The notes beneath the pieces were generated by a model. It had not been told where the DNA came from and ran no database searches. It worked only from the letters and a program-made list of their open reading frames with translations. 64,000 nt of DNA from Haliclystus octoradiatus (taxonomy: Eukaryota; Cnidaria; Staurozoa; Stauromedusae; Haliclystidae). This document shows, piece after piece, positions 37,921-52,761 of this stretch (positions within the stretch are counted from its first letter, which is position 1; the number at the start of each line of letters is the position of its first letter). A program made the position numbers and the translations under genes. Where the stretch lies: NCBI GenBank assembly GCA_916610825.1, contig CAKAJK010000006.1, positions 487,358 through 551,357 of the forward strand, written 5' to 3'.

Positions 37921-38740
37921 AAGAAAAATGCCTAATTCCCATACGAGCTTAAAATGACCAAAAACATTGCCTAATTCCCATAGGAAATAAAAATTAACAA
38001 TAACAGTCCTAAATAACCAAAAACAATGCTTAAATCCCATGGAAAGTCAAAATTAACAATAACAGTCCTAAATAACCAAAAACAATGCCTAATTCCCATG
38101 GGAATTCAAAATTAATAAAAACAGTCCTAAATGACCATAAACAATGCCTAATTCCCAAGGGAATTCAGATTTAACAAAAACAGTCCAAAATGACCATGAA
38201 CAATGCCTATTTCCCATAGGATCTCAAAATGACCAAAAACAATGCCTAATTCCCATGGGAATCCAAAATTAACAATAACAGTCCTAAATAACCAAAAACA
38301 ATGTCTAATTCCCATGAGAATTCAAATTTGACATAAACAGTCCAAAATGACCGCGAACAATGATAAATCCCTATGGGATTTCAATTTCGACAAAATCAGT
38401 CCAAAAAGTCCAAAAACAATGCCAAATTCTCATAGGAACTTGAAATGACCAAAAACAATGCCTATTTCCCATAGGAACTCAAAATTATTAAAATCAATGC
38501 CTAATTCCCATGGGAATCCAAAATTAATAAAAACAGTCTTAAATGCCCAAAAACAATGCCTAATTCCCTTGAGAATTCAAATTTGACAAAAAAAGTCTAA
38601 ATTGACCACAAACAATATCAAACTCCCATAGGAAATAAAAATTAACAATAACAGTCCTAAATAACCAAAAACAATGCCTAATTCCCATGGGAATTCAAAA
38701 TTAACAATAACAGTCCTAAATAGTCAAAAACAATGCCAAA

Positions 38741-39190
38741 CTCCCATAGGAAATAAAATTAACAATAACAGTCCTAAATAACCAAAAACAATGCCTAAAT
38801 CCCATGGGAATTCAAAATTAACAATAACAGTCCTAAATAGTAAAAACAATGCCTAATTCCCATGGGACTTCAAAATAAAATAAACCGGTCCAAAATGACC
38901 GTGAACAATGATAAATCTCCAAGGAATTTAAAATTCGACAAAATCTGTCCAAAAATTCCGAAAACAATGCTTAACTCCCATAGGAACTTGAAATTACCAA
39001 AAACAATGCCTAATTACCATGGGAATTCAAAATTAACAATAACAATCCTATATAACCAAAAACAATGCATAATTCCCAAAGGAATTCAAAATTAATAAAA
39101 ACAGTCCAAAATGACCGTGAACAATGATAAATCCCTATGGGATTTAAAATTCGACAAAATCAGTCCAAAAAGTCCAAAAACAATGCCTAA
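38741..39190 (+). repeat. 451-bp HOR doublet (right copy), first unit, 450 bp
   Basis: Counterpart of 5,801-6,251. It has lost one base: AAATAGTAAAAACAATGCC near 38,836 where other copies read AGTCAAAAACAATGCC. Confidence 0.87.
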
Positions 39191-39641
39191 CTCCCATAGG
39201 AAATAAAATTAACAATAACAGTCCTAAATAACCAAAAACAATGCCTAAATCCCATGGGAATTCAAAATTAACAATAACAGTCCTAAATAGTCAAAAACAA
39301 TGCCTAATTCCCATGGGACTTCAAAATAAAATAAACCGGTCCAAAATGACCGTGAACAATGATAAATCTCCAAGGAATTTAAAATTCGACAAAATCTGTC
39401 CAAAAATTCCGAAAACAATGCTTAACTCCCATAGGAACTTGAAATTACCAAAAACAATGCCTAATTACCATGGGAATTCAAAATTAACAATAACAATCCT
39501 ATATAACCAAAAACAATGCATAATTCCCATAGGAATTCAAAATTAATAAAAACAGTCCAAAATGACCGTGAACAATGATAAATCCCTATGGGATTTAAAA
39601 TTCGACAAAATCAGTCCAAAAAGTCCAAAAACAATGCCTAA
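39191..39641 (+). repeat. 451-bp HOR doublet (right copy), second unit
   Basis: Counterpart of 6,252-6,702, ending at the same CTCCCATTGGAACTTGTAATG junction. The shared junction shows that the doublet arose once and was then carried in the long duplication. Confidence 0.87.
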
Positions 39642-42485
39642 CTCCCATTGGAACTTGTAATGACCAAAAAAATGCCTAATTCCCATGATAATTCAAATTT
39701 AACAACAACAGTCGAAAATGACCGAGAACAATGATAAATTCCCATGCGAATTCAAACTAGACAAAATCAGTCCTAATTGACCAAAAACAATGACAATGAC
39801 CTAATTGACAAAAATAGTCCTAAATGACCAAAAACAATGCCTAATTCCCATGAAAATTCAAATTTGACAAAAACATTCCAAAATGACCGTGAACAATGAT
39901 AAATCCCCTTGGGATTTGAAATTCGACAAAATCAGTCCAAAAAATCCAAAAACAATACCTAACTCCAATAGGAGCTTGAAATGACCAAGAAAAATGCCTA
40001 ATTCCCATACGAGCTTAAAATGACCAAAAACATTGCCTAATTTCTATAGGAAATAAAAATTAACAATAACAGTCCTAAATAACCAAAAACAATGCTTGAA
40101 TCCCATGGAAAGTCAAAATTAACAATAACAGTCCTAAATAACCAAAAACAATGCCTAATTCCCATGGGAATTCAAAATTAATAAAAACATTCCCAAATGA
40201 CCATAAACATTGCCTAATTCCAAAGGGAATTCAGATTTAACAAAAACAGTCCAAAATGACCATGAACAATGCCTATTTCCCATAGGATCTCAAAATTACC
40301 AAAAACAATGCCTAATTAACATGGGAATTCAAAATTAACAATAACAGTCCTAAATAACCAATAACAATGCTTAAATCCCATTGGAATTCAAAATTAACAG
40401 TAACAGTCCTAAATAACCAAAAACAATGCCCAATTCCCATGGGAATTCTAAATTAATAAAAACAGTCTTAAATGACAATAAACAATGCATAATTCCCAAG
40501 GGAATTCAGATTCAACAAAAACAGTCCAAAATGACCATGAACAATGCCTATTTCCCATAGGAACTCAAAATTACCAAAAAAAATGCCTAATTACCATGGG
40601 AATTCAAAATTATTAATAACAATCCTAAATAACCAAAAACAATGCCTAATTCCCATGGGAATTCAAAACTAACAAAAACAGTCCTAAATGATCAAGAACA
40701 ATGACTAATTCCTATGACAATTCAAATTTTACAAAGTCAATCCTAAATGACCATAAACAATGCCTAATTTCCAAGGGAATTCAGATTTGACAAAAACAGT
40801 CCAAAATGACCGAGAACAATGATAAATTCCCATGGGAATTCAAACTAGACAAAATCATTCCTAAATGACCAAAAACAATGCTTAATTCCCATAGGAACTT
40901 GAAATGACCAAAAACAATGCCTAATTCCCATAGGAATTCAAAATTGATAAAAACAATCCTAAATGACCAAAAACATTGCCTAATTCCCATAGGAAATAAA
41001 AATTAACAATAACAGTCCTAAATAACCAAAAACAATGCTTAAATCCCATGGAAAGTCAAAATTAACAATAACAGTCCTAAATAACCAAAAACAATGCTTA
41101 ATTCCCATGGGAATTCAAAATTAATAAAAACAGTCCTAAATGACCATAAACAATGCCTAATTCCCAAGGGAATTCAGATTTAACAAAAACAGTCCAAAAT
41201 GACCATGAACAATGCCTATTTCCCATAGGATCTCAAAATTACCAAAAACAATGCCTAATTAACATGGGAATTCAAAATTAACAATAACAGTCCTAAATAG
41301 TCAAAAACAATGCCTAATTCCCATGGGACTTCAAAATAAAATAAACCGGTCCAAAATGACCGTGAACAATGATAAATCTCCAAGGAATTTAAAATTCGAC
41401 AAAATCTGTCCAAAAATTCCGAAAACAATGCTTAACTCCTATAGGAACTTGAAATTACCAAAAACAATGCCTAATTACCATGGGACTTCAAAATTAACAA
41501 TAACAATCCTATATAACCAAAAACAATGCATAATTCCCATAGGAATTCAAAATTAATAAAAACAGTCCAAAATGACCGTGAACAATGATAAATCCCTATG
41601 GGATTTAAAATTCGACAAAATCAGTCCAAAAAGTCCAAAAACAATGCCTAACTCCCATAGGAACTTGTAATGACCAAAAAAATGCCTAATTCCCATGATA
41701 ATTCAAATTTGACAACAACAGTCGAAAATGACCGAGAACAATGATAAATTCCCATGCGAATTCAAACTAGACAAAATCAGTCCTAATTGACCAAAAACAA
41801 TGACAATGACCTAATTGACAAAAATAGTCCTAAATGACCAAAAACAATGCCTAATTCCCATGAAAATTCAAATTTGACAAAAACATTCCAAAATGACCGT
41901 GAACAATGATAAATCCCCTTGGGATTTGAAATTCGACAAAATCAGTCCAAAAAATCCAAAAACAATACCTAACTCCCATAGGAACTTGAAATGACCAAGA
42001 AAAATGCCTAATTCCCATACGAGCTTAAAATGACCAAAAACATTGCCTAATTCCCATAGGAAATAAAAATTAACAATAACAGTCCTAAATAACCAAAAAC
42101 AATGCTTGAATCCCATGGAAAGTCAAAATTAACAATAACAGTCCTAAATAACCAAAAACAATGCCTAATTCCCATGGGAATTCAAAATTAATAAAAACAG
42201 TCCTAAATGACCATAAACATTGCCTAATTCCCAAGGGAATTCAGATTTAACAAAAACAGTCCAAAATGACCATGAACAATGCCTATTTCCCATAGGATCT
42301 CAAAATTACCAAAAACAATGCCTAATTAACATGGGAATTCAAAATTAACAATAACAGTCCTAAATAACCAATAACAATGCTTAAATCCCATTGGAATTCA
42401 AAATTAACAGTAACAGTCCTAAATAACCAAAAACAATGCCCAATTCCCATGGGAATTCTAAATTAATAAAAACAGTCTTAAATGA

Positions 42486-45105
42486 CCAAAAACAATGCCT
42501 AATTCCCATGGGAATTCAAAACTAACAAAAACAGTCCTAAATGACCAAGAACAAGGACTAATTCCTATGACAATTCAAATTTTACAAAGTCAATCCTAAA
42601 TGACCATAAACAATGCCTAATTTCCAAGGGAATTCAGATTTGACAAAAACAGTCCAAAATGACCGAGAACAATGATAAATTCCCATGGGAATTCATACTA
42701 GACAAAATCATTCCTAAATGACCAAAAACAATGCTTAATTCCCATAGGAACTTGAAATGACCAAAAACAATACCTAATTCCCATAGGAATTCAAATTTGA
42801 CAAAAACAGACCAAAATGACCGCGAACAATGATAAATCCCTATGGGATTTCAATTTCGACAAAATCAGTCCAAAAAGTCCAAAAACAATGCTAAATTCCC
42901 ATAGGAACTTGAAATGATCAAAAACAATGACTAATTCCCATGAGAATTCAAATTTGACAAAAACTGTTTAAAATGACCACGAACAATGCCAAACTCCTAT
43001 AGGAAATAAAAATTAACAATAACAGTCCTAAATAACCAAAAACAATGCCTAAATTCCATGGGAATTCAAAATTAGTAAAAACAGTCCTAAATGACCAAGA
43101 ACAATGCCTAATTCCTATGACAATTCAAATTTGACAAAATCAGTCCCAAATGACCATAAACAATGCCTAATTCCCAAGGGAATTCAGATTTAACAAAAAC
43201 AGTCTAAAATGACCATGAACAATGCCTATTTCACATAGGAACTCAAAATTATTAAAATCAATGCCTAATTCCCATGGGAATCCAAATTTGACAAAAAAGG
43301 TCTAAAATGACCACAAACAATGCCAAACTCCAATAGGAAATAAAAATTAACAATAACAGTCCTAAATAACGAAAAACAATGTCTAAATCCCATGGGAATT
43401 CAAAATTAACAATAACAGTCCTAAATAGTCAAAAACAATGCCTAATTCCCATGGGACTTCAAAAATAATAAAAACAGGCCAAAATGACCGTGAACAATGA
43501 TAAATCCCCAAGGGATTTAAAATTCGACAAAATCTGTCCGAGAAGTCCGAAAACAATGCCTAACTCCCATAGGAACTTGAAATTACCAAAAACAATGCCT
43601 AATTACCATGGGAATTCAAAATTATCAATAACAATCCTAAATAACCAAGGACAATGCCTAATTCCCATGGGAATTCAAAACTAACAAAAACAGTCCTAAA
43701 TGACCAAGAACAATGACTAATTCCTATGACAATTCAAATTTTACAAAGTCAATCCTAAATGACCATAAACAATGCCTAATTTCCAAGGGAATTCAGATTT
43801 GACAAAAACAGTCCAAAATGACCGAGAACAATGATAAATTCCCATGGGAATTCAAACTAGACAAAATCATTCCTAAATGACCAAAAACAATGCTTAATTC
43901 CCATAGGAACTTGAAATGACCAAAAACAATGCCTAATTCCCATAGGAATTCAAAATTGATAAAAACAATCCTAAATGACCAAAAACATTGCCTAATTCCC
44001 ATAGGAAATAAAAATTAACAATAACAGTCCTAAATAACCAAAAACAATGCTTAAATCCCATGGAAAGTCAAAATTAACAATAACAGTCCTAAATAACCAA
44101 AAACAATGCCTAATTCCCATGGGAATTCAAAATTAATAAAAACAGTCCTAAATGACCATAAACAATGCCTAATTCCCAAGGGAATTCAGATTTAACAAAA
44201 ACAGTCCAAAATGACCATGAACAATGCCTATTTCCCATAGGATCTCAAAATTACCAAAAACAATGCCTAATTAACATGGGAATTCAAAATTAACAATAAC
44301 AGTCCTAAATAACCAATAACAATGCTTAAATCCCATTGGAATTCAAAATTAACAGTAACAGTCCTAAATGACCAAAAACAATGCCTAATTGCCATAGGAA
44401 TTCAAAATTAATAAAATCAGTCCTAAATGACCATAAACAATGCCTAACTCCCAAGGGAATTCAGATTTGACAAAAACAGTCCAAAATGACCGAGAACGAT
44501 GATAAATTCCCATGGGAATTCAAACTAGACAAAATCAGTCCTAAATGAACGAAAACAATGCTTAATTCCCATAGGAATTCAAAATTAATAAAAACAGTTC
44601 TAAATGACCAAAAATAATGCGTAATTCCCATGGGAATTCAAAATTAATAAAATCAGTCCGAAATGACCATAAACAATGCCTAATTCCCAAGGGAATTCAG
44701 ATTTGACAAAAACAGTCCAAAATGACAGAGAACAATGATAAATTCCCATGGGAATTCAAACTAGACAAAATCAGTCCTAAATGAACGAAAACAATGCTTA
44801 ATTCAAATAGGAACTTGAAATGACCAAAAACAATGCCTAATTCCCATAGGAATTCGAATTTGACAAAAACAGTCCAAAATGACCGCGAACATTGATAAAT
44901 CCCTATGGGATTTCAATTTCGACAAAATCAGTCCACAAAGTTCAAAAACAATGCTAAATTCCCATAGGAACTTGAAATGACCAAGAAAAATGCCTAATTC
45001 CCATACGAGCTTAAAATGACCAAAAACATTGCCTAATTCCCATAGGAAATAAAAATTAACAATAACAGTCCTAAATAACCAAAAACAATGCTTGAATCCC
45101 ATGGA
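42486..45105 (+). repeat. Copy of about 11,170-13,840
   Basis: Offset 31,322 bp at the start, then 31,263 after loss of one 59-mer near 42,770, then 31,264 to the end. It shares private variants of units A and B such as GAACGATGATAAATTCCC (44,494) and ATGACAGAGAAC (44,723). It holds a GGCC-marked monomer at 43,476 but no AgeI-marked monomer. Confidence 0.82.
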
Positions 45106-47414
45106 AAGTCAAAATTAGCAATAACAGTCCTAAATAACCAAAAACAATGCCTAATTCCCATGGGAATTCAAAATTAATAAAAACAGTCCTAAATGACCAT
45201 AAACATTGCCTAATTCCCAAGGGAATTCAGATTTAACAAAAACAGTCCAAAATGACCATGAACAATGCCTATTTCCCATAGGATCTCAAAATTACCAAAA
45301 ACAATGCCTAATTAACATGGGAATTCAAAATTAACAATAACAGTCCTAAATAACCAATAACCATGCTTAAATCCCATTGGAATTCAAAATTAACAGTAAC
45401 AGTCCTAAATAACCAAAAACAATGCCCAATTCCCATGGGAATTCTAAATTAATAAAAACAGTCTTAAATGACAATAAACAATGCATAATTCCCAAGGGAA
45501 TTCAGATTCAACAAAAACAGTCCAAAATGACCATGAACAATGCCTATTTCCCATAGGAACTCAAAATTACCAAAAACAATGCCTAATTACCATGGGAATT
45601 CAAAATTATCAATAACAATCCTAAATAACCAAAAACAATGCCTAATTCCCATGGGAATTCAAAACTAACAAAAACAGTCCTAAATGACCAAGAACAAGGA
45701 CTAATTCGTATGACAATTCAAATTTTACAAAGTCAATCCTAAATGACCATAAACAATGCCTAATTTCCAAGGGAATTCAGATTTGACAAAAACAGTCCAA
45801 AATGACCGAGAACAATGATAAATTCCCATGGGAATTCAAACTAGACAAAATCATTCCTAAATGACCAAAAACAATGCTTAATTCCTATAGGAACTTGAAA
45901 TGACCAAAAACAATGCCTAATTCCCATAGGAATTCAAAATTGATAAAAACAATCCTAAATGACCAAAAACAATGCCTAATTCCCATAGGAATTCAAATTT
46001 GACAAAAACAGACCAAAATGACCGCGAACAATGATAAATCCCTATGGGATTTCAATTTCGACAAAATCAGTCCAAAAAGTCCAAAAACAATGCTAAATTC
46101 CCATAGGAACTTGAAATGATCAAAAACAATGACTAATTCCCATGAGAATTCAAATTTGACAAAAACTGTTAAAAATGACCACGAACAATGCCAAACTCCT
46201 ATAGGAAATAAAAATTAACAATAACAGTCCTAAATAACCAAAAACAATGCCTAAATTCCATGGGAATTCAAAATTAGTAAAAACAGTCCTAAATGACCAA
46301 GAACAATGCCTACTTCCTATGACAATTCAAATTTGACAAAATCAGTCCCAAATGACCATAAACAATGCCTAATTCCCAAGGGAATTCAGATTTAACAAAA
46401 ACAGTCTAAAATGACCATGAACAATGCCTATTTCACATAGGAACTCAAAATTATTAAAATCAATGCCTAATTCCCATGGGAATCCAAATTTGACAAAAAA
46501 AGTCTAAAATGACCACAAACAATGCCAAACTCCAATAGGAAATAAAAATTAACAATAACAGTCCCAAATAACGAAAAACAATGTCTAAATCCCATGGGAA
46601 TTCAAAATTAACAATAACAGTCCTAAATAGTCAAAAACAATGCCTAATTCCCATGGGACTTCAAAAATAATAAAAACAGGCCAAAATGACCGTGAACAAT
46701 GATAAATCCCCAAGGGATTTAAAATTCGACAAAATCTGTCCGAGAAGTCCGAAAACAATGCCTAACTCCCATAGGAACTTGAAATTACCAAAAACAATGC
46801 CTAATTACCATGGGAATTCAAAATTAACAATGACAGTCCTAAATAGTCAAAAACAATGCCTAATTCCCATGGGACTTCAAAAATAATTAAAACAGTCCAA
46901 AATGACCATGAACAATGATAAATCCCCAAGGGATTTAAATTTCGACAAAATCTGTCCGAAAAGTCCAAAAACAATGCCTAACTCCCATAGGAACTTGAAA
47001 TTACCAAAAACAATGCCTAATTACCATGGGAATTCAAAATTAACAATAACAATCCTATATAACCAAAAACAATGCCAAATTCCCATGGGAATTCAAAATT
47101 AATAAAAACAGTCCAAAATGACCGTGAACAATTATAAATCCCTATGGGATTTAAAATTCGACAAAATCTGTCCGAAAAGTCCAAAAACAATGCCTAACTC
47201 CCATAGGAACTTGAAATTACCAAAAACAATGCCTAATTACCATGGGAATTCAAAATTAACAATAACAATCCTATATAACCAAAAACAATGCCAAATTCCC
47301 ATGGGAATTCAAATTTGACAAAAACATTCCAAAATGACCGTGAACAATGATAAATCCCCTTAGGATTTGAAATTCGACAAAATCTGTCCAAAAAATCCAA
47401 AAACAATACCTAAC
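44960..47414 (+). repeat. 2,455-bp tandem duplication, first copy
   Basis: Aligns with 47,415-49,768 from about 44,960 to 47,313. Shared private variants include AAAATTAGCAATAAC (45,111 and 47,566), AATAACCATGCTTAAATCCC (45,356 and 47,811) and GACTAATTCGTATGAC (45,700 and 48,155). It carries a GGCC-marked monomer at 46,678, 2,455 bp before the one at 49,133. Confidence 0.87.
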
Positions 47415-49768
47415 TCCCATAGGAACTTGAAATGACCAAGAAAAATGCCTAATTCCCATACGAGCTTAAAATTCCCAAAAACATTGCCTAATTCCCATAG
47501 GAAATAAAAATTAACAATAACAGTCCTAAATAACCAAAAACAATGCTTGAATCCCATGGAAAGTCAAAATTAGCAATAACAGTCCTAAATAACCAAAAAC
47601 AATGCCTAATTCCCATGGGAATTCAAAATTAATAAAAACAGTCCTAAATGACCATAAACATTGCCTAATTCCCAAGGGAATTCAGATTTAACAAAAACAG
47701 TCCAAAATGACCATGAACAATGCCTATTTCCCATAGGATCTCAAAATTACCAAAAACAATGCCTAATTAACATGGGAATTCAAAATTAACAATAACAGTC
47801 CTAAATAACCAATAACCATGCTTAAATCCCATTGGAATTCAAAATTAACAGTAACAGTCCTAAATAACCAAAAACAATGCCCAATTCCCATGGGAATTCT
47901 AAATTAATAAAAACAGTCTTAAATGACAATAAACAATGCATAATTCCCAAGGGAATTCAGATTCAACAAAAACAGTCCAAAATGACCATGAACAATGCCT
48001 ATTTCCCATAGGAACTCAAAATTACCAAAAACAATGCCTAATTACCATGGGAATTCAAAATTATCAATAACAATCCTAAATAACCAAAAACAATGCCTAA
48101 TTCCCATGGGAATTCAAAACTAACAAAAACAGTCCTAAATGACCAAGAACAAGGACTAATTCGTATGACAATTCAAATTTTACAAAGTCAATCCTAAATG
48201 ACCATAAACAATGCCTAATTTCCAAGGGAATTCAGATTTGACAAAAACAGTCCAAAATGACCGAGAACAATGATAAATTCCCATGGGAATTCAAACTAGA
48301 CAAAATCATTCCTAAATGACCAAAAACAATGCTTAATTCCTATAGGAACTTGAAATGACCAAAAACAATGCCTAATTCCCATAGGAATTCAAAATTGATA
48401 AAAACAATCCTAAATGACCAAAAACAATGCCTAATTCCCATAGGAATTCAAATTTGACAAAAACAGACCAAAATGACCGCGAACAATGATAAATCCCTAT
48501 GGGATTTCAATTTCGACAAAATCAGTCCAAAAAGTCCAAAAACAATGCTAAATTCCCATAGGAACTTGAAATGATCAAAAACAATGACTAATTCCCATGA
48601 GAATTCAAATTTGACAAAAACTGTTAAAAATGACCACGAACAATGCCAAACTCCTATAGGAAATAAAAATTAACAATAACAGTCCTAAATAACCAAAAAC
48701 AATGCCTAAATTCCATGGGAATTCAAAATTAGTAAAAACAGTCCTAAATGACCAAGAACAATGCCTACTTCCTATGACAATTCAAATTTGACAAAATCAG
48801 TCCCAAATGACCATAAACAATGCCTAATTCCCAAGGGAATTCAGATTTAACAAAAACAGTCTAAAATGACCATGAACAATGCCTATTTCACATAGGAACT
48901 CAAAATTATTAAAATCAATGCCTAATTCCCATGGGAATCCAAATTTGACAAAAAAAGTCTAAAATGACCACAAACAATGCCAAACTCCAATAGGAAATAA
49001 AAATTAACAATAACAGTCCCAAATAACGAAAAACAATGTCTAAATCCCATGGGAATTCAAAATTAACAATAACAGTCCTAAATAGTCAAAAACAATGCCT
49101 AATTCCCATGGGACTTCAAAAATAATAAAAACAGGCCAAAATGACCGTGAACAATGATAAATCCCCAAGGGATTTAAAATTCGACAAAATCTGTCCGAGA
49201 AGTCCGAAAACAATGCCTAACTCCCATAGGAACTTGAAATTACCAAAAACAATGCCTAATTACCATGGGAATTCAAAATTAACAATGACAGTCCTAAATA
49301 GTCAAAAACAATGCCTAATTCCCATGGGACTTCAAAAATAATTAAAACAGTCCAAAATGACCATGAACAATGATAAATCCCCAAGGGATTTAAATTTCGA
49401 CAAAATCTGTCCGAAAAGTCCAAAAACAATGCCTAACTCCCATAGGAACTTGAAATTACCAAAAACAATGCCTAATTACCATGGGAATTCAAAATTAACA
49501 ATAACAATCCTATATAACCAAAAACAATGCCAAATTCCCATGGGAATTCAAAATTAATAAAAACAGTCCAAAATGACCGTGAACAATTATAAATCCCTAT
49601 GGGATTTAAAATTCGACAAAATCTGTCCGAAAAGTCCAAAAACAATGCCTAACTCCCATAGGAACTTGAAATTACCAAAAACAATGCCTAATTACCATGG
49701 GAATTCAAAATTAACAATAACAATCCTATATAACCAAAAACAATGCCAAATTCCCATGGGAATTCAAA
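47415..49768 (+). repeat. 2,455-bp tandem duplication, second copy
   Basis: Second copy; from 49,769 the sequence continues with GGGAATTCAAAATTAAT instead of the GGGAATTCAAATTTGAC seen at 47,313. Most of this copy also lies in the first 5,086-bp unit, so the 2,455-bp event came before the 5,086-bp one. Confidence 0.85.
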
Positions 49769-50329
49769 ATTAATAAAAACAGTCCAAAATGACCGTGAAC
49801 AATGATAAATCCTCTTGGGATTTGAAATTCGACAAAATCAGTCCAAAAAATCCAAAAACAATACCTAACTACCATAGGAACTTGAAATGACCAAGAAAAA
49901 TGCCTAATTCCCATACGAGCTTAAAATGACCAAAAACATTGCCTAATTCCCATAAAAAATAAAAATTAACAATAACAGTCCTAAATAACCAAAAACAATG
50001 CTTAAATCCCATGGGAAGTCAAAATTAACAATAACAGTCCTAAATAACCAAAAACAATGCCTAATTCCCATGGGAATTCAAAATTAATAAAAACAGTCCT
50101 AAATGACCATAAACATTGCCTAATTCCCAAGGGAATTCAGATTTAACAAAAACAGTCCAAAATGACCATGAACAATGCCTATTTCCCATAGGATCTCAAA
50201 ATTACCAAAAACAATGCCTAATTACCATGGGAATTCAAAATTATCGATAACAATCCTAAATAACCAAAAACAATGCCTAATTCCCATGGGAATTCAAAAT
50301 TAACAATAACAGTCCTAAATAACCAAAAA
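49525..50329 (+). repeat. 805-bp HOR, first unit (15 monomers)
   Basis: Reads as eleven 59-mers and four 39-mers (11 x 59 + 4 x 39 = 805), starting CAATGCCAAATTCCC and including one ATCGAT-marked monomer at 50,243. It is followed directly by a second unit. Confidence 0.9.
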
Positions 50330-51134
50330 CAATGCCAAATACCCATGGGAATTCAAAATTAATAAAAACAGTCCAAAATGACCGTGAACAATTATAAATC
50401 CCTATGGGATTTAAAATTCGACAAAATCTGTCCGAAAAGTCCAAAAACAATGCCTAACTCCCATAGGAACTTGAAATTACCAAAAACAATGCCTAATTAC
50501 CATGGGAATTCAAAATTAACAATAACAATCCTATATAACCAAAAACAATGCCAAATTCCCATGGGAATTCAAAATTAATAAAAACAGTCCAAAATGACCG
50601 TGAACAATGATAAATCCTCTTGGGATTTGAAATTCGACAAAATCAGTCCAAAAAATCCAAAAACAATACCTAACTACCATAGGAACTTGAAATGACCAAG
50701 AAAAATGCCTAATTCCCATACGAGCTTAAAATGACCAAAAACATTGCCTAATTCCCATAAAAAATAAAAATTAACAATAACAGTCCTAAATAACCAAAAA
50801 CAATGCTTAAATCCCATGGGAAGTCAAAATTAACAATAACAGTCCTAAATAACCAAAAACAATGCCTAATTCCCATGGGAATTCAAAATTAATAAAAACA
50901 GTCCTAAATGACCATAAACATTGCCTAATTCCCAAGGGAATTCAGATTTAACAAAAACAGTCCAAAATGACCATGAACAATGCCTATTTCCCATAGGATC
51001 TCAAAATTACCAAAAACAATGCCTAATTACCATGGGAATTCAAAATTATCGATAACAATCCTAAATAACCAAAAACAATGCCTAATTCCCATGGGAATTC
51101 AAAATTAACAATAACAGTCCTAAATAACCAAAAA
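50330..51134 (+). repeat. 805-bp HOR, second unit
   Basis: Same fifteen-monomer order, with ATCGAT at 51,048. It ends where CAATGCCTAATTCCAATGGG starts the segment homologous to about 26,640-27,510. The doublet recurs at 54,611-56,220; in the 2,631-bp copy the first of its two units is cut short, with ATCGAT marks at 57,960 and 58,765. Confidence 0.88.
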
Positions 51135-52761
51135 CAATGCCTAATTCCAATGGGAATTCAAAATTAATAAAATCAGTCCTAAATGACCATAAACAATGCC
51201 TAACTCCCAAGGGAATTCAGATTTGACAAAAACAGTCCAAAATGACCGAGAACAATGATAAATTCACATGGGAATTCAAACTAGACAAAATCAGTCCTAA
51301 ATGAACGAAAACAATGCTTAATTCCCATAGGAATTCAAAATTAATAAAAACAGTCCTAAATGACCAAAAACAATGCGTAATTCCCATGGGAATTCAAAAT
51401 TAATAAAATCAGTCCTAAATGACCATAAACAATGCCTAATTCCCAAGGGAATTTAGATTTGACAAAAACAGTCCAAAATGACCGAGAACAATGATAAATT
51501 CCCATGAGAATTCAAACTAGACAAAATCAGTCCTAAATGAACGAAAACAATGCTTAATTCCCATAGGAACTAGAAATGACCAAAAACAATGCCTAATTCC
51601 CATAGGAATTCAAATTTGACAAAAACAGTCCAAAATGACCGCGAACATTGATAATTCCCTATGGGATTTCAATTTCGACAAAATCAGTCCAAAAAGTTCA
51701 AAAACAATGCCTATTTCCCATAGGAACTCAAAATTACCAAAAACAATGCCTAATTACCATGGGAATTCAAAATTATCAATAACAATCCTAAATAACCAAA
51801 AACAATGCCTAATTCCCATGGGAATTCAAAACTAACAAAAACAGTCCTAAATGACCAAGAACAATGACTAATTCCTATGACAATTCAACTTTTACAAAAT
51901 CAATCCTAAATGACCATAAACAATGCCTAATTTCCAAGGGAATTCAGATTTGACAAAAACAGTCTAAAATGACCGAGAACAATGATAAATTCCCATGGGA
52001 ATTCAAACTAGACAAAATCAGTCCTAAATGAACGAAAACAATGCTTAATTCTCATAGGAACTTGAAATGACCAAAAACAATGCCTAATTCCCATAGGAAT
52101 TCAAAATTAATAAAAACAGTCCTAAATGACCAAAAACAATGCCTAATTCCCATGAGAATTTAAATTTGACAAAAACAGTCCAAAATGACCGCGAAAAAGG
52201 ATAAATCCCCATGGGATTCAATTTCGACAAAATCAGTCCAAAAAGTCCAAAAACAATGCTAAATTCCCATAGGAACTTGAAATGACCAAAAACAATGCCT
52301 AATTCCCATGAGAATTCAAATTTGACAAAAATTGTCCAAAATGACCACAAACAATGCCAAACTCCCATAGGAAATAAAAATTAACAATAACAATCCTAAA
52401 TAACCAAAAACAATGCCTAAATCCCATGGGACTTCAAAATTAACAATAACAGTCCTAAATAACCAAAAACAATGCCTAAATCCCATGGGACTTCAAAATT
52501 AACAATAACAGTCCTAAATGACCATAAACAATGCCTAATTCCCAAGGGAATTCAGATTTGACAAAAACAGTCCAAAATGACTGAGAACAATGATAAATTC
52601 CCATGGGAATTCAAACTAGACAAAATCAGTCCTAAATGAACGAAAACAATGCTTAATTCTCATAGGAACTTGAAATGACCAAAAACAATGCCTAATTCCC
52701 ATAGGAATTCAAAATTAATAAAAACAGTCCTAAATGACCAAAAACAATGCCTAATTCCCAT

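Larger units (their letters stand above)
36970..42485 (+). repeat. Long duplicated segment, right copy (partner 4,190-9,488)
   Basis: Same order of monomers as the left copy, with a 160-bp extra piece at about 37,745-37,905, the doublet at 38,741-39,641, and one more 59-mer near 40,350. At 42,485 the sequence switches from AAATGACAATAAAC, as in the left copy, to AAATGACCAAAAAC. It then continues as the equivalent of about 11,170, so roughly 1.7 kb of the left arrangement is absent. Confidence 0.85.
47676..52761 (+). repeat. 5,086-bp tandem duplication, first copy
   Basis: Every landmark here recurs 5,086 bp later with no net indel: the GGCC mark (49,133 to 54,219), ATCGAT marks (50,243 to 55,329; 51,048 to 56,134) and the GAAAAAGG variant near 52,195. 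Only scattered substitutions were seen, for example CCAAATACCC near 50,336 against CCAAATTCCC, and GGGAATTTAG near 51,450 against GGGAATTCAG. Confidence 0.9.
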
